Shown: piece after piece, positions 21,949-32,678 of the stretch
Numbering within the stretch: position 1 is the stretch's first letter
Layout: each line of letters starts with the position of its first letter
Origin: Diatrype stigma
Taxonomy: Eukaryota > Ascomycota > Sordariomycetes > Xylariales > Diatrypaceae
DNA length: 64,000 bases
Direction: 5' to 3'
Assembly: GCA_022225965.2 (NCBI GenBank)
Contig: JAKJXP020000068.1
Location: 124,001-188,000 of the forward strand
Notes under the pieces: model-generated
Told to the model about the DNA's origin: nothing
Database searches by the model: none
What the model saw: the letters and a program-made list of their open reading frames with translations, nothing else
Program-made: the position numbers and the translations under genes

Positions 21949-24530
21949 GCGTAAAAGCGCGTCAACCGACCAGAGGCTTCCTTACTAATGTTGCACACCT
22001 GGCAATGCCGTATCTGCTTTACTGACACTAATTTGAGAGGTAATTTCTGCTAGCACTAACCGCAATATGTATGCTATTCTGAGGCTTCACGCGGGCCTGC
22101 AACAGTGCATACGAAGATGCATTACTGATACGGATCGTTAGGGAATTGGGCAGATTTGTTTCCACTCAATCCCCTATTGTACTATTAGCTGTGAGCCGGT
22201 AGATAGCAATCTAGATGGTGTTTCGTTTGAGAAGGGCTGAGTGAATATGACAAGTCAGCAACGAAAGCTATAGAATTGCTTTTTAATGTAGGTCCTCGTT
22301 CCCTCATCTTACCAGAACCGATCACCCAGGAAGCCGGACCCCAGCAGACCCAGTAACCCCGGCTTACTATAACCACTTTCCTAGAACGGAAAGCTGTTGG
22401 TCGATCCGTTAGGTGGACTCTCATGCACGACAGTTTTGCTAGTAGCCCTGAATAGTAACAACAGCAAGTACCGGCTTGGCCCAGACGCCAACCGATCCGA
22501 ACCTGCATCTGCGATGCCCCGTTCTAGGTCGAGAATTTCTCGTAGATAAGCTTCCTTGGCTGCTTGCCCAGCGCAATAAACGTTATGAATGTCACGTCGT
22601 ATGGTGTCTTTCCTATATATCCTCCCACCATACTGGCTGGGCATGCCATGATGGTTCTATAATCTCCTGTTCGCTCTACCACGTATCATTCAGACACACA
22701 CTCCTTGGAATTGTATCCATTCATATCAGGCTAATTATAGGTATGATTGATCAGTGTCTGGTAGCTTCATCGTAGGTCAGATAGATACAGTATCTACTAC
22801 TGTCTGTCTACTTAGCCTCCCAACAGTTGAGAGAGAGAGAGAGCTGAACTTGTCGAAGTGTGTGTGCGTGTGTGACGAGACGAAAATGAGCTGGAGTAGG
22901 TAAGTAGCCCAAAAGGCACTTCGGTCAGGAGGAAAAAAGAAGTAGACAACGTAAGACACGACATGATGATAAGGATGGTATCTCCAACCCGAAGTCCCAA
23001 AAAATAAGCAATAACGAGGATAGCGCTCACTCACTTACCTGTTTGCTCACTTTTTATCCCGACTGCCTGCCTGCCTGCCTCCATAACCAGCGACATATAG
23101 TAGAACGCCGGGAACGACGTCAGCCCAGAAGGCGGGGCAAGGTTGATCACTTCCTCCCAAGTTGATCACCAACGGAAGTCAGGAGAGGAGAGTCGGTCGC
23201 TCCTCCGGTAAATAAGGATGGGTGAACGACCGGGTCCTTTTTCTTCTACTCTCGTCTTGGTGTAACCTCTCTGGCATTTTGCCTATTATTACATAACGTA
23301 GCAGAACGCACCCATTCGTGTTCTGGGTGTGACTGCCACTCCTCTCTCATTTGCCAGGTTAATTATTTTGTAATTTATATTGTACTGCAGGCAGGTAGTT
23401 TACCAGGAGGCACCTGGGCAGGGCTGGCAGTTGGTAGGCTAGGGTACCTAAGTACTTGATAGGGGAGGCCAGATGGCCACTTAGATGGAACCTTGGAAGT
23501 GTGTGTGTGTGCATGTGTGTGCCATGTGGATGGGACCTTACCTTTCACAGAAGTGCAAGCAAGGGGGGGTAAGTACGATGCATGTATGTAAAGAAAAGAA
23601 AAATGTCCGTCCAGTCGGCCGGCAGGCAGCGTCGATCACCCATCCCAATTTGGAATCTCGCCAAAATCAATCCTGCCCGTTCCTGTCAGCATCGGGGGTT
23701 TGGCCTCTGTACTACATGGTAGTTACATACATACTAAGCTTTTACCCAGACCTGTGGTTTCTCGCTACCTCTGCTGCGCGAGGGCAGCGGAGAGAGAACC
23801 CATATGTCTAATATGTCCCATCTTTGCCGTGTGTGACGGGATTGTCAACCTAATCTACCTGCACATGCATCCTGCTTGTTACTTGGAAAAGCTTGCCCCA
23901 TTCGTCCTTAATCTGCGACCCTCCTTGGTCTCTTGAAGTGCCTTCTAGGCCGCTTCGAGACGCGAGAGCTGCTGCAGGTTGTATATTCCTTGGGGCAGGG
24001 GTTCCTTGGGGCAGACAGGCAGTCAATCCAGGGAGACCGGCCACCAACGGTGATCCATGGATGATGGATGGCATTACTACTTACGTATGTAGGTAGTTTA
24101 GGTAGGGTAGGTAGTTACCTAGTTACCTTACCTAGATGGTAATCTATACTCGAGCTCTCGCTCAACCTCGCCCTCCCATTGGTGGCGCATTCGATGACCC
24201 TGGTTCCCTTCAATTATATCCGACGAACGTCTGGCCCCCCCGGAGCCAACTAGACCTTGTTCTGTTCGTTCTGTGGGAGTCCGCTCTTTCCTTCCGTAGA
24301 TCCTATATCTCTGACGGCGACCCGCTCTGTTGTCTGCCTGTCTTATTGCCTGCTTGCCAACTTCCTTCTTGCCATCCTCCCTTCCACATACTTGGCTTAC
24401 ATAGGTAACATATCCACACTTCTTCAAACCAAACTACTTCTACCTGAGTAGACAACGTCTAGAACACCCACTCTTCCCAGGATACTACCTACACGCCTAT
24501 ACCAAGTCGCACCTACGCAAGCAGTCAAAG
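21949..24530. other. Intergenic spacer, no gene seen
   Basis: About 2.6 kb between the BBP stop and the secreted-protein gene. It contains a GA microsatellite near 22830-22842, a GT-rich tract near 22858-22875 and another near 23500-23520. GTAGGTAG/TACCTAG-type sequence is dense at 24088-24135. No conserved coding exon was found. Confidence 0.5.
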
Positions 24531-25519
24531 ATGAAATTCACCGGCCCCACACCCAACAGCGCCCTAGCGACCACCGCGATCCTGTTAGCCACGGCAGCGG
24601 GCCGGGCGCTAGCCGCCCCGCAGCCGCTCGCCGCGGAGACGACGGCGGCGCCGACGGTGACCGCACGGGCCTGCACCACCGGCACCCCGGTCTCGACGTC
24701 GGGCTTCAACATCGACTACGCCTGGGTAGAGCCGACCGTCATCCCCGAGGCCGGGTACCAGCCCGACCCCTCGTGGTCGAGCGAGCACGTCGTGGGCACA
24801 CAGGTAGGTTTTCAACTATGTTTGAATGGAGTGCAATTTTCCGTTCGTTCGTTCGTTCGCGTGTGCGTGGGACGGTATTTATATATGTGGCATGGCTGTA
24901 TATATGTGCAACACACGCCCGACAATCTGTTCATACCCGCAACTTGTCGTCTGGTTTTGGGGGCTCTGCTCTTGCTAGACAGAGGCAGGCAGGCGGATGT
25001 TGCGATGGCCTGGAACTTGAATCTGCTTGTTTCCTTCCTTTCCTCCTTCTTTCTCTCTCTCGCTCTCACTTGTTCTTCGAGTGTTGATGTGGTTTACACT
25101 GGCTGACACCAACCGTCCCCAACACCAGACCTTCGGTGTACCGGAGCCCATCGAGTCCGGCTTCGCCTACGCCCAGTTCAAGTGCCAGTACTCATGCAAC
25201 GCGCACGACAGCGGCAGCTTCTTCGTCAAGTACGACGGGCCGGAGAGCAAGGTAGGCTCGTACTGCAGCTGCTTTGACGAACTGTGAGTTGACTTTCTTT
25301 TCTCCCTTGCTTCTCTCTTTTCTCTCTCTCCTACTTAGCCCCAGTTGCCTTGGCGGGTTCACAGTATAGCTTCGCGCAGTCAATAAATCTTGTCTTGGAG
25401 GCATAACTACCTATGTGGCCCGTTTACTAACCTGCTGGCGCAAAAGAATCACCCCCGATCTGTTCGTCACCGGAAACCAGACTGTCGTGGGAGCGTGGAA
25501 CGCCATCTGCCGCGCCTGA
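24531..25519 (+). CDS. Small secreted cysteine-containing protein (possible effector)
   Basis: Three exons (24531-24803, 25129-25283, 25447-25519) give 166 residues. The N-terminus has a signal-peptide pattern: MKFTG, then a hydrophobic alanine/leucine stretch ending near residue 28 (GRALA-APQP). The mature part has six cysteines (RACTTG, KCQYSC, YCSC, AICRA) and one likely N-glycosylation site (GNQT). Intron 1 is long for this genome (325 nt) and contains a GTTC tetranucleotide repeat; intron 2 is 163 nt. The coding exons are distinctly GC-rich. I do not recognise the fold. A small, secreted, even-cysteine protein in a gene-poor, repeat-rich neighbourhood fits an effector or extracellular adhesion/defence protein, but this is inference. 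Confidence 0.7.
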
Positions 25520-26462
25520 TCCTACCGCTGCTGGTGCCTCCGACACTAAAGGCTCTATGGTTTTGATGTTGGGCTCTATGTAATGCAGCAACATTTCTCT
25601 GTGCGGAAGACAGTAATTACAGTTCCTTCTTCTCCCCTTCCAGCTATGGAGTTCTCGGGCATGGGGCGTTATCGAGAGATAGACAAAAGGGGAGGCTGTG
25701 TATGTATAGTAGGTAGCAGATCGGAAATCTCACCAAATTCTATCGGTTGACCGCATTGGCCATACTGTGCCGTATAAAGGTATTTGCTATCATGAGGTAT
25801 AATAGGGCTCACGAGACTCATGTCCTTGATGTCCCCACGGTGATACCAAGCTCAATGCCAAAGAAGCAGCTTGATCTGTATGGCTCGATGACAATATTCT
25901 GCAAGGGACTTCCACTTCCCCCTTCATTCGATGTCGAATATCACCAAGAGAAGGACTGTAACTGTGTGTAGCCAAGTCGCGACCCCGACATAGTCAGGGG
26001 AAGAAGGGAGGACATCACGAGAAGCCCTTGAGGGTAGGTAGGGGTTACTTTCCTGAGCACCTTGATGCAAAGGACTAAATTGAAATTGCAAGCTCGACAT
26101 AACTAAGATACAAATCCAGCGTAAGAGTAAGCATTCATACATTCGTGAAGGCTCTAGCGGCCGTCGCTTCATCAATACACCACCATGTTGAAAAGGATAC
26201 CTAGTTAAAGCAAAGTGTCAGGGATTCTATCATTCGCGCACCTTCTCCTTAACCGAGTCGCAAGAATCTCCATAACCGAGTCGCAAGAATCTCCATAACC
26301 CATAACCCACGTCCCAATTGTGTAAGTAGGCGCACCCCGCCCATCTAACAAGGCACGCACCCTCCAATGAAAATCACGAAAAACAAGAACCTTCTACCGC
26401 TCGCTCCCTTTTTCGTAACAAGAGCAAGAGCAAGAGCAAGAAAATCCCCCGTCGCTCTTTGT
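25520..26462. other. Intergenic between convergent genes, no gene seen
   Basis: The 940-base gap between the secreted-protein stop and the stop of the next minus-strand gene. It includes a direct duplication of the 20-bp unit TAACCGAGTCGCAAGAATCT near 26250-26294. No coding exon is supported. Confidence 0.5.
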
Positions 26463-26916
26463 TTAGCCTTCCGGCTCCGGGACTTTGCTGCGGTGCTGGT
26501 CCCTCACGAACTCCTCGATGTGCTCGTCGTGCTGCGGGCGGCTCGGCGGGACATCCTGCGGCGGCGTCTTCTTCTTGTTGTCCTGTTCCGCCTCGGTCTT
26601 CCCGGTGCCCAGGATCTTCGCGGCCGCCGGGATGTACCCCGTCACTGTTTATCCGGGACGAATTTGCGTTAGTCAGGGTTGAGGTAGCGCGTAGGTACTA
26701 CTAAGTACAATCTTCTGTATATGTATATATGACCTAGACCTGCTAATTATGCGATGTTTAAAGTCGTTGCAGAAACTTACCTTTCTCGGCGAGACTCGAT
26801 TGTGCTCCTTCGTCTTTGGCCTCAGGGTGGCGCGCTTCGTGGGCTGCTCGGTCGAGCTGCTCCTTGAAGGTGGGCTGCTGGCTCTCCTTGGGCGTTGTTT
26901 GTTCGGATGGAGACAT
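26463..26916 (-). CDS. Small hydrophilic conserved fungal protein
   Basis: Two exons (26916-26781 and 26644-26463) encode 105 residues, starting MSPSEQTTPKESQQ. The intron (136 nt) has a GTAAGT donor, a CTGAC/CTAAC branch region and an AACAG acceptor. The protein is highly charged, without membrane or signal segments. The C-terminal segment RPQHDEHIEEFVRDQHRSK resembles a motif I recall from short fungal proteins of unknown function (pattern RPxHDxxxEEFxRDQ). It could be a stress-related hydrophilic protein, but no activity can be assigned from sequence. Confidence 0.7.
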
Positions 26917-27382
26917 GGTACTGTAGCTAGATGTAGATCTGCTTACGGTATTGTTGATTTAGAGGAGTGAGGGAGGAGACAATGGATGCGGTTTTAAGGA
27001 TAAAAATGATCTTCGTTTTGTTGTTTCTTCAATGTTTGTTTGTTGCTGAAACTTGTTTCGATCATCCCCTTCGGAGTACGAGCTACGTCATTCACAGTTC
27101 TAGGCGCTCTGGCGCTCCGGGTAACAGTGGAGTAGACAATGGAGTAGACAGTGGATACCTATCCACTCGATAAACCTTATTTTCCAGCCCCTGCAGGTTC
27201 TCTACCCCCTCCTTTTTATCGTATATCCACTTTGGTCTGCTACATTAGGTAGCTATTAGGGAGTGGTTGTTATTTGGAAAAGAGCCAGTCATCCATCCGT
27301 CTGGTATCCAACTGACCAATTGGGTAATCCTCAAACCTGGGCGAGAGCCTCGAAGTATCAAGGTCGTTATCATCTCCCTAGG
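26917..27382. other. Intergenic, no gene seen
   Basis: A 466-base gap between the start of the small hydrophilic gene and the stop of the rhodopsin-like gene. It probably holds the promoter of the former. No other feature seen. Confidence 0.5.
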
Positions 27383-28894
27383 TCATACATCACCATCCCA
27401 TGCACGTGTACAATCATTGGCATCCCTCCCTCTTTCACTACCTACAGAGTGCACGCTCATGTCAATCTCAGTTGTGCGAAGAATCCCCACTTGGGACAAG
27501 TTCCTGGCATGACTATGCTCATCATCTGGCCGTTGTGCAGATACAATCCTTGCCGGAGGGAGCGGCTGGAGAGGTGTCCCATCTTCGTCCGCCCTGTGGT
27601 ATTGAGGTGCCGGTGCAACATGGTGCGCACCTGGCCATGACGATGACCCGCGGCGGGAATGGCTCAGTCGAGATGTCTTGGTGAGCATGGTGGAGCAGGA
27701 CGTCAGGATGTCCGTGAACCCGGACTTGATCCCGCTCTTGGTGAAGACCTTGGGAGAAGCCGGGGCGCTGAATACGACGAACGCACATGTCATCTCAGCA
27801 AGACACCAGAGGGACAGCCCCGCTAAGTAATAGCTACTATCGCTTGACTCGTTATACTGTACGGCCAGGGTGAGTCGAATGACGGCGCAGATGCAGGCGC
27901 TGTGTCCAGCTCAGATGTCAGCATTCACAACGAACGAGATAAGTCAATAGTGATTGACAATGGGGCAGGCGTACTTGATTCCAGTGGTGAAGAAGAATGA
28001 TATGCCGATTCTCTTCTTGACCGAGATGCGCAGATTCCATATGATCTTCTGCGGCAGAAGCAAGATAAGGAGGTCTGACACGACATTGATCGAGGCACTG
28101 CAGATGAGGACAATCTTGCTGTCAATGCAGCTTCCCGGGATTAGTCTATTCCATATTTTCTCGTGGGGGAAGCACGAGAAGCTCGAGACCAAGATGGCGA
28201 CAGTATAGTACACGACGTTGACGCCCAGCATCGAATAGCTGATCCAGCGGAAGGTGGCGTTTCCGGTGCCACGGGGAGCGAAGATACGAGTCCAGTCCAG
28301 CAATATCGATACCTTCAAAGCCATCATCGTGGCCTCGTAAAGGACGGTGTTATGATATGTAGACTATTCCGCCCGTTGATAAATTTCCTACTACAACGGC
28401 TTGGATAGAATTGATGCTCACGCGCAAGATTATAGGAAGATCCTTGAGTCGGACATCCCATTGGTGGAGATAGTAGGCCTTGAAACCGATCATGATAGAT
28501 ATGATCTCGTAAACGTAGACAGCGTAGGTGCACTATGGTACTCGTTATCATCGATTGATCTCAGAGCCCGCATAGGGAAGCCATACAAGGGCTATAAGCG
28601 CCAGATCTGAATTTGGTCAGTATATGCATTTGGCTCTTCTATCAGGCAGCATAGTTAAGACTTACAATCTTCGAACTTTATCCTCTTGATAGCAATGATT
28701 TTAAAGTAGCCACGAACAAATACAGCCACCGATGTGGCGAAGAGACAGAGCGACACGCCGACATATGCAGTGGTGATACGGTTTGGTGGGTTCACAAAAT
28801 TAGGTGTTACTCCGGGAGGAGGCGCAAGTGCAGGGCCATTAAGCAGGGTCTCATTCAGGCTCAGTGGAAGCTCTGAGGTTATACTGAGCGGCAT
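27383..28894 (-). CDS. Rhodopsin-like / PTH11-type seven-helix membrane protein
   Basis: Five exons: 28894-28666, 28606-28587 (only 20 nt), 28532-28422, 28363-27975 and 27899-27383; 421 residues. Phases all match, and joining restores the fungal rhodopsin-domain pattern: a first helix after RITTAYVG, then FEDYLALIAL, then a helix ending IGFKAYYLHQWDVRL, NTVLYEATMMALKVSILLDWTRIF, a cysteine-containing extracellular loop (SCFPHEKIW..SCIDSK), SASINVVSDLLILLLP, and TTGINACICAVIRL. The cytoplasmic tail is long, Ser/Arg-rich and disordered. Proteins of this type are abundant in filamentous ascomycetes; Magnaporthe PTH11 is the known example, a surface sensor needed for infection structures. This one lacks an obvious CFEM domain. 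Ligand and role are unknown. Confidence 0.82.
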
Positions 28895-30028
28895 ATCGAG
28901 CGGGACGTGTTGATCCAGGCTGTTGAGTAGTGATTCCTGGAGAGAAGTGATCTCTGAATAGGGCCGATCTGCCAGTAAGGATGAGAATCAGAGGAAAAGA
29001 AGCGGACAAGCTTCGCTTCTCCCCTCACAGCCAGCCACAAGGCTGAGCGAAACACGCTGCTTTATATCCCGCCAGCTTCGAGTGCTAGATAACAGTAGTA
29101 TCGGCGTAGTAATATTGCCTCGGGGGCAGGATGGCAGATGCAATGGGAGCCTGCCTCTGCCAAACCACTGCTGCATGCATTCATGTTACCTTGCAATCCT
29201 GTGTGTGAGCCGTTGGTGATATAAGTAAATGCATGTTGGCTGTTCTCCGCATCCGCGTGGCACCGGCTTTTTAGAATGAACCTTAATAGCTCTGCTAACT
29301 TCGTATGACAGTAAGCTCGAGAGCCTTGACGCGTTAACTCGATGATACCCGCTGCACTATGCCCCGGCACTCAGTCACACCAGATCAATAATTCAAGATG
29401 ATATCGACCTGGTACGACCGGTACTGCTCCGACGAGGCTCTCCTTGGAGACCTTGGGACCGGGGCTTGTCTGATTCCTTTGCAATTCCATTGTTGAAGAA
29501 ACCTAGAGAGACGGCAATGGGGCTCGAGCAACAGAAATATTGGAAATCCGAATTCCATATAATTACTTAACTATAGAAATACTAACAGACGGCGGATCCG
29601 AAGGGTACTACCGAACACCAAAAATGAAGACATCTTATATCTGCAACAACCGTGTGTGGATGAAGTTGGCAATGAGAAAAAGGAGAGCCTGGAGCCGTTC
29701 ACCTAAGCTACCTAACATGCACCTCTTGACAGCTGGCAGAGTGGGGGGTTTGCTTCAAGTTCGACAGTGAATAATCTGACAAACTGCGGTTACAAACATA
29801 CATACACGTAGGTACAGTGCAATACAGTATAGAGTATAGAGGTACTGGCAGACTAGGTACCTAAATAGACAGGCTTGTAGCAGACCTCGAACACCCTATA
29901 ATCCCTCATCGAAGGGTAAGAAAGGAAGTCGCACTTACCTCGAATAGCCCCTTTCTTTTCTTTTTTTTACTTCTGTAGCTTTCTTCTTTACCTCTCTCAA
30001 GACAGCAAGCCAACAGAAAAAAAAAGCC
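28895..30028. other. Divergent intergenic region, no gene seen
   Basis: 1.1 kb between the divergent starts of the rhodopsin-like gene and the CobW gene. It must contain both promoters. Bases 29985-30028 just before the CobW ATG are purine/A-rich (A-run at 30017-30025). No coding exon supported. Confidence 0.5.
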
Positions 30029-30824
30029 ATGGCGCCGATCCCCATCACCATCATCACGGGCTTCCTCGGGTCGGGCAAGACGACGATCCTGCTGAACTTG
30101 GTGCCGCAGCTGCGGGCGCGGAACCCGGCGTACCGGCTGGCGCTGCTCAAGAACGAGTTCGGCGACGTCGCCGTCGACTCGCAGCTGGCGTCGTCGAGCG
30201 CCGTCTCGGGCGTCCAGGAGCTGCTCAACGGCTGCATCTGCTGCAACCTGGTCGGGTCCCTGAGCCAGGCCCTGGCCGAGCTGCGCAGCGGCCGCGCGGG
30301 TCCGGGTCAGGGTCCGGGTCAGGATAACAACAACAACAACAACAACAACAACGGCCCACCCCCGGACCGCATCGTCATCGAGACGTCCGGCTCGGCCTTC
30401 CCAGCCACGCTCGCGATGGAGGTGAACCGGCTGGCGCGGGAGACGGAGGCAGAAGGCGGCGGAGGGCCGGCGTACGCGCTGGACGGGGTGATCAGCGTGG
30501 TGGACGTGGAGAACTGGAAGGGGTACGAGGACACGAGCTACACGGCGCGGGCGCAGGCGCGGTACACGGACCTGATCGTGTTCAACAAGTGGGAGCTGTG
30601 CGACGAGCGCCGCTTCGACGACTGCCTCGACCGCGTCGGCGACCTCGAGCTCGACGTCCCCACCCCCTGGGTCCGCAGCGACCGCGGCCGCGTCCCCGTC
30701 GACGTCGTCTTCGGCGTCGACGGCGGGCTGCTGAGGGGGAGGTCGTCGCTGCTGCTGACTGAGGAGGAGGGGAAGGGGGAGGGGGAGGGGGAGGATGGGG
30801 ATGGACATGCGCATGGTGGTGATC

Positions 30825-30861
<37 letters not shown>

Positions 30862-31333
30862 TCACCAGAGCGAGGTCGAGGTCCTGTCGGTCACGCTAAA
30901 AGGGGCTGAGGAGGGCAGCAGCGCCGCAGCAGTCGACCCTACCAAACTGATGGCACTCCTGAAGGCGGCGCCGAAGGATGAGGTCTACCGGATAAAAGCG
31001 GTGTTGACGGCGAAGTTGGGGACGGTCCGAAGTTCTAGCGACGACGAAGCGACGGCGGACCCAACCACCTCATCCTCTGACAACAACGACAACAGCAGGA
31101 GGTATATCCTGAACTGGGCGTTCGGGCGGTGGACGTTCACGCCGCTCGACCCCGGCGGGGGAACGGGGGCGGGCGAGCACGAGTCCAGCAGGGCGACGGC
31201 GCTGCGCATGACGCTGATCCTGGCGCGGTACGAGAGCGCCAAATGGAAGAAGAAGCTGGAGAGCAACGGGTGGTTGGAGCTAGATGGAGATGGAGACGGG
31301 AGCGGGGAGCTGAGCGTGGTGAAGATCGCATGA
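30029..31333 (+). CDS. CobW/COG0523 family metal-chaperone GTPase with His-rich segment
   Basis: Single exon, 434 residues. G3E GTPases of this family insert or traffic metals, mainly zinc; the eukaryotic branch is ZNG1-like. Seen: Walker A GFLGSGKTT at 11-19, NEFGD at 42-46, the metal-binding GCICC (CxCC) motif at 68-72, VIETSGSAFP, the guanine-specificity segment VFNKWE, and a histidine-rich stretch (HAHGGDHH plus alternating HD repeats) typical of the metal-buffering linker. A CobW C-terminal domain follows (RRYILNWAFGRWTFTP). Lineage-specific low-complexity inserts are a run of eight Asn in the GTPase domain and acidic/Gly-Glu runs before the His segment. The start is supported by the A-rich leader GCCATGG. 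The genomic GC is very high here relative to the flanks. Confidence 0.92.
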
Positions 31334-32678
31334 TGATCGATCGATCGATCGATTGATGACTGACTTAGATTTACTTGCGTATTAGACTTGTTTTATAACT
31401 ATCTATCTATCAGATATCACTACAAAGTGGAACAATATATACCAAGATTATGTGTAATTACGTGGACATAGAAGGGGAGGGGGCGGAGGGGGATAAAATC
31501 ACTACTAATGTATAAAGAAATCACTGCCTACTCCTTTTCAAGATTGTGCATGTTAGAAGTCATTGATATTGCTCTTCAAGCCACGGATAGACCTTGCTAA
31601 ACTCGCATGGTGTCTTGATTATAATACAGCCAAATGAAAATTGCCAGGTAACGAAAACCACGCACATGCCGATAGTCCCAATATTAAACAGTTTAATAGT
31701 TGAGAGACACGGACTCAGTCGACAGCTCCATTGGTTTTCTGCTTCTAGGCAAATAATGATGACTCAAGGAGATAAAATCAGTATTCTGCTACACAGTGCA
31801 TCCATCCCTTAGAAGAACACATTTGAGTATACCGGGAAGAAGCCAATAAGAAGCCAGTCAAATAGATAGATAGATAGACAGATGAACAGCTAGCTAGCTA
31901 CCTAGTCAGAGGGTATTATCTCAGGGGAAAAGAAAGAGACCACCCTCGGCCCCCCATTCTCGGGCGTCTCTATAACTAGCAGATAAAGGAGATTTTGTTT
32001 TACAGCGACAGGCAAGTGTCAGGTCTTATGCAAGGTTTCCTTCTTCTCTTCTCCTCTCTTCTCCTCTTCTTCCTCCCCTATCTTCTTCTCTCAACTTCAC
32101 CAGGGAGAAGCCTTGTTGTTCCTTGCTGAACCATTCATGATATAATTTTAACAAAAAGAACAAAGGTGTGATTCGTACATTCCGAGCCCCTTCACTCGGG
32201 CGAAGAATCTGATAGTTGCTCCCCTCCCCTCCCCTTTTCCCTCATTAACAACACAATACCTCTCCCCGTCCGTCCCCTCTCATCAAAAATCTGGAGAGAT
32301 CGGCATAGTCTGAATTTGTTGCTTCGAAACAAACATCCGCGTTGTGCTAGCTTATCGCTTCTCGGTCATAAAATCCCCGTCGCCTTTCCGCGACTTCATG
32401 TCGAGAACAATCTGCTTACTTGCTTGCTTGCTTCCTTGGTATCATGTAGTCGAAATCAATCATCCGTGCTCTCTTCCATAGCCCCAACACTCCTCACTCC
32501 TCACTCAAAACCCATTAGCTCCCCTGAACAGATAGTCTCGACGCCAAGAACGGTAGCGGGAGACCATCGCGACGCAGCACGCGGCGCAACGCAATGCAAT
32601 TTATATCACCGACTTTGTTTCTGCCTGCTTGCGTAAAGTAGAAGTCGAAGTTGAAGAAGTCGAAAGACAAAAAGAAAA
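31334..32678. other. Intergenic between convergent genes, no gene seen
   Basis: 1.3 kb between two 3' ends. A GATC tandem run follows the CobW stop (31336-31354), and a GATA run is at about 31863-31877. CT-rich low-complexity sequence is at 32040-32095. No coding exon seen. Confidence 0.5.

Noticed and set aside
29906..30865. 319-codon minus-strand frame opposite the CobW gene
   Set aside because: Val/Ala/Arg-rich translation caused by the high-GC coding sequence on the plus strand; a shadow frame.
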